Assembly: GCA_029863175.1 (NCBI GenBank)
Contig: JAOTVX010000053.1
Location: forward strand, 1 to 20,362
DNA: 20,362 nucleotides
Source: Betaproteobacteria bacterium
GTDB lineage: Bacteria; Pseudomonadota; Gammaproteobacteria; Burkholderiales; SG8-41
Direction: 5' to 3'
Shown: positions 19,898 to 20,362 of the stretch, piece after piece
How positions within the stretch are numbered: the first letter of the stretch is position 1
Layout: every line of letters starts with the position of its first letter
The notes under the pieces: model-generated
Seen by the model: only the letters and a program-made list of their open reading frames with translations
Databases searched by the model: none
Told to the model about the DNA's origin: nothing
Translations under genes and position numbers: made by a program

Positions 19898-20362
19898 CTA
19901 TTCCCCCCCGTGATTTTCGAGCCGTATCAGCGCGGCGCCGCAGATCGCCAGTTGCCAAGCCCCCGGTTTCAACGGCCACAACCGCCCTGCCTGGTTCATA
20001 TCTTGGGCGCAGCCTGCCCCGTCGAGGCAGCGTGCGATCTGATTCGCGACTGGCAACGGCCGTGACGCTTCGCCCGCGAGCGCGCGTCGGATCCACGCTG
20101 CGGCGACGCGTGCGTCGATCGATTGCAGCAGCGTGACCGAGCACTTCAGGACGGCGCTCTCGGCTTCGAAGAACACACAGGATCCTCCCGCCTCGAAGTG
20201 CTCGAGCCGCGGTCGACGACGCGGATTAGCGAATACCTCGCCCTCGGTGCAATCGAGCAGCAGCGCGCGCGCCGGTTGCGAGAATAAAATCGCGCAGCAG
20301 CTCGGCCCCAGTGAAGCGATCGGCTGCCATGACGCGCAACGCTTTTTTGGCCGTTGTCCGCT
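19898..20362 (-). CDS. Unrecognised protein, 3' part (start beyond window)
   Basis: An open frame runs from the right edge to the TAG at 19898, giving 154 residues without a start. I do not recognise a family. It reads SGQRPKKRCASWQPIASLGP at the edge, then SCCAILFSQPARALLLDCTE, and later CVFFEAESAVLKCSVTLLQS. It has about eight cysteines, unusual for this region, and no clear membrane segment. Codon positions are GC-rich at the third base, like its neighbours, which supports coding. A GTG at 20176 could start a 92-residue version, but the frame stays open upstream. It ends shortly before the promoter of the PuuD-like operon. Confidence 0.5.
   Translation of the reverse strand, partial: SGQRPKKRCASWQPIASLGPSCCAILFSQPARALLLDCTEGEVFANPRRRPRLEHFEAGGSCVFFEAESAVLKCSVTLLQSIDARVAAAWIRRALAGEASRPLPVANQIARCLDGAGCAQDMNQAGRLWPLKPGAWQLAICGAALIRLENHGGE

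Overview
The window looks like a chromosomal, GC-rich housekeeping region of a betaproteobacterium (order not resolved; an environmental or metagenome-derived lineage is plausible). The basis is the gene content and order: hda, an HAD-IB phosphatase, pcnB, folK, a deoxynucleoside kinase, panB and panC on one strand, with purM divergent from hda; purN, a DUF3108 protein and an RsmB-type methyltransferase; rpmB-rpmG next to radC, divergent from coaBC-dut; and a PuuD-like membrane protein. These groupings are familiar from Betaproteobacteria. No taxonomic search could be run. I see no transposase, integrase, phage gene, CRISPR array or rRNA.

Layout. 1-600: the 5' part of queA (minus) and a tRNA-Leu(CAA) (plus). 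714-8683: a long minus-strand block running hda > HAD phosphatase > FecCD-type permease > ABC ATPase > pcnB > folK > deoxynucleoside kinase > panB > panC. The permease/ATPase pair lies between genes that are usually adjacent. 8819-14754: a plus-strand block with purM, purN, a DUF3108 protein, an RNA m5C methyltransferase and a fatty acid desaturase, closed by strong terminators. 14873-16077: rpmG, rpmB and radC on minus. 16246-19046: coaBC, dut, a CbiX-type chelatase and a secreted DUF192 protein on plus. 19190-20362: a PuuD-like membrane protein, a 31-residue membrane ORF upstream of it, and the 3' part of an unrecognised gene, all on minus.

How the genes work together. PanB, PanC and CoaBC cover several steps from ketoisovalerate to coenzyme A. 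PurM and PurN make purines. Dut and the deoxynucleoside kinase balance deoxynucleotide pools. Hda controls initiation of replication. QueA, the methyltransferase, PcnB, L28, L33 and tRNA-Leu belong to RNA metabolism and translation.

The unusual feature is intergenic. Most gene gaps carry a foldback element made of short repeat units in strict 7-base register: a left arm of direct heptamers, a spacer, and a right arm of roughly complementary heptamers. The heptamer differs between elements (GGTTCCA, GCAGAGA, GTGATGA, GTTCAAG, GTGAATG, CRGTNAA, GTGACC[ACG]), but the architecture and the position just after the 3' end of a gene recur. One related element uses 10-base units. Two elements about 12 kb apart share a spacer. 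In one place the element supplies the start of folK and the stop of pcnB. I consider this family the best candidate for an under-described system here.
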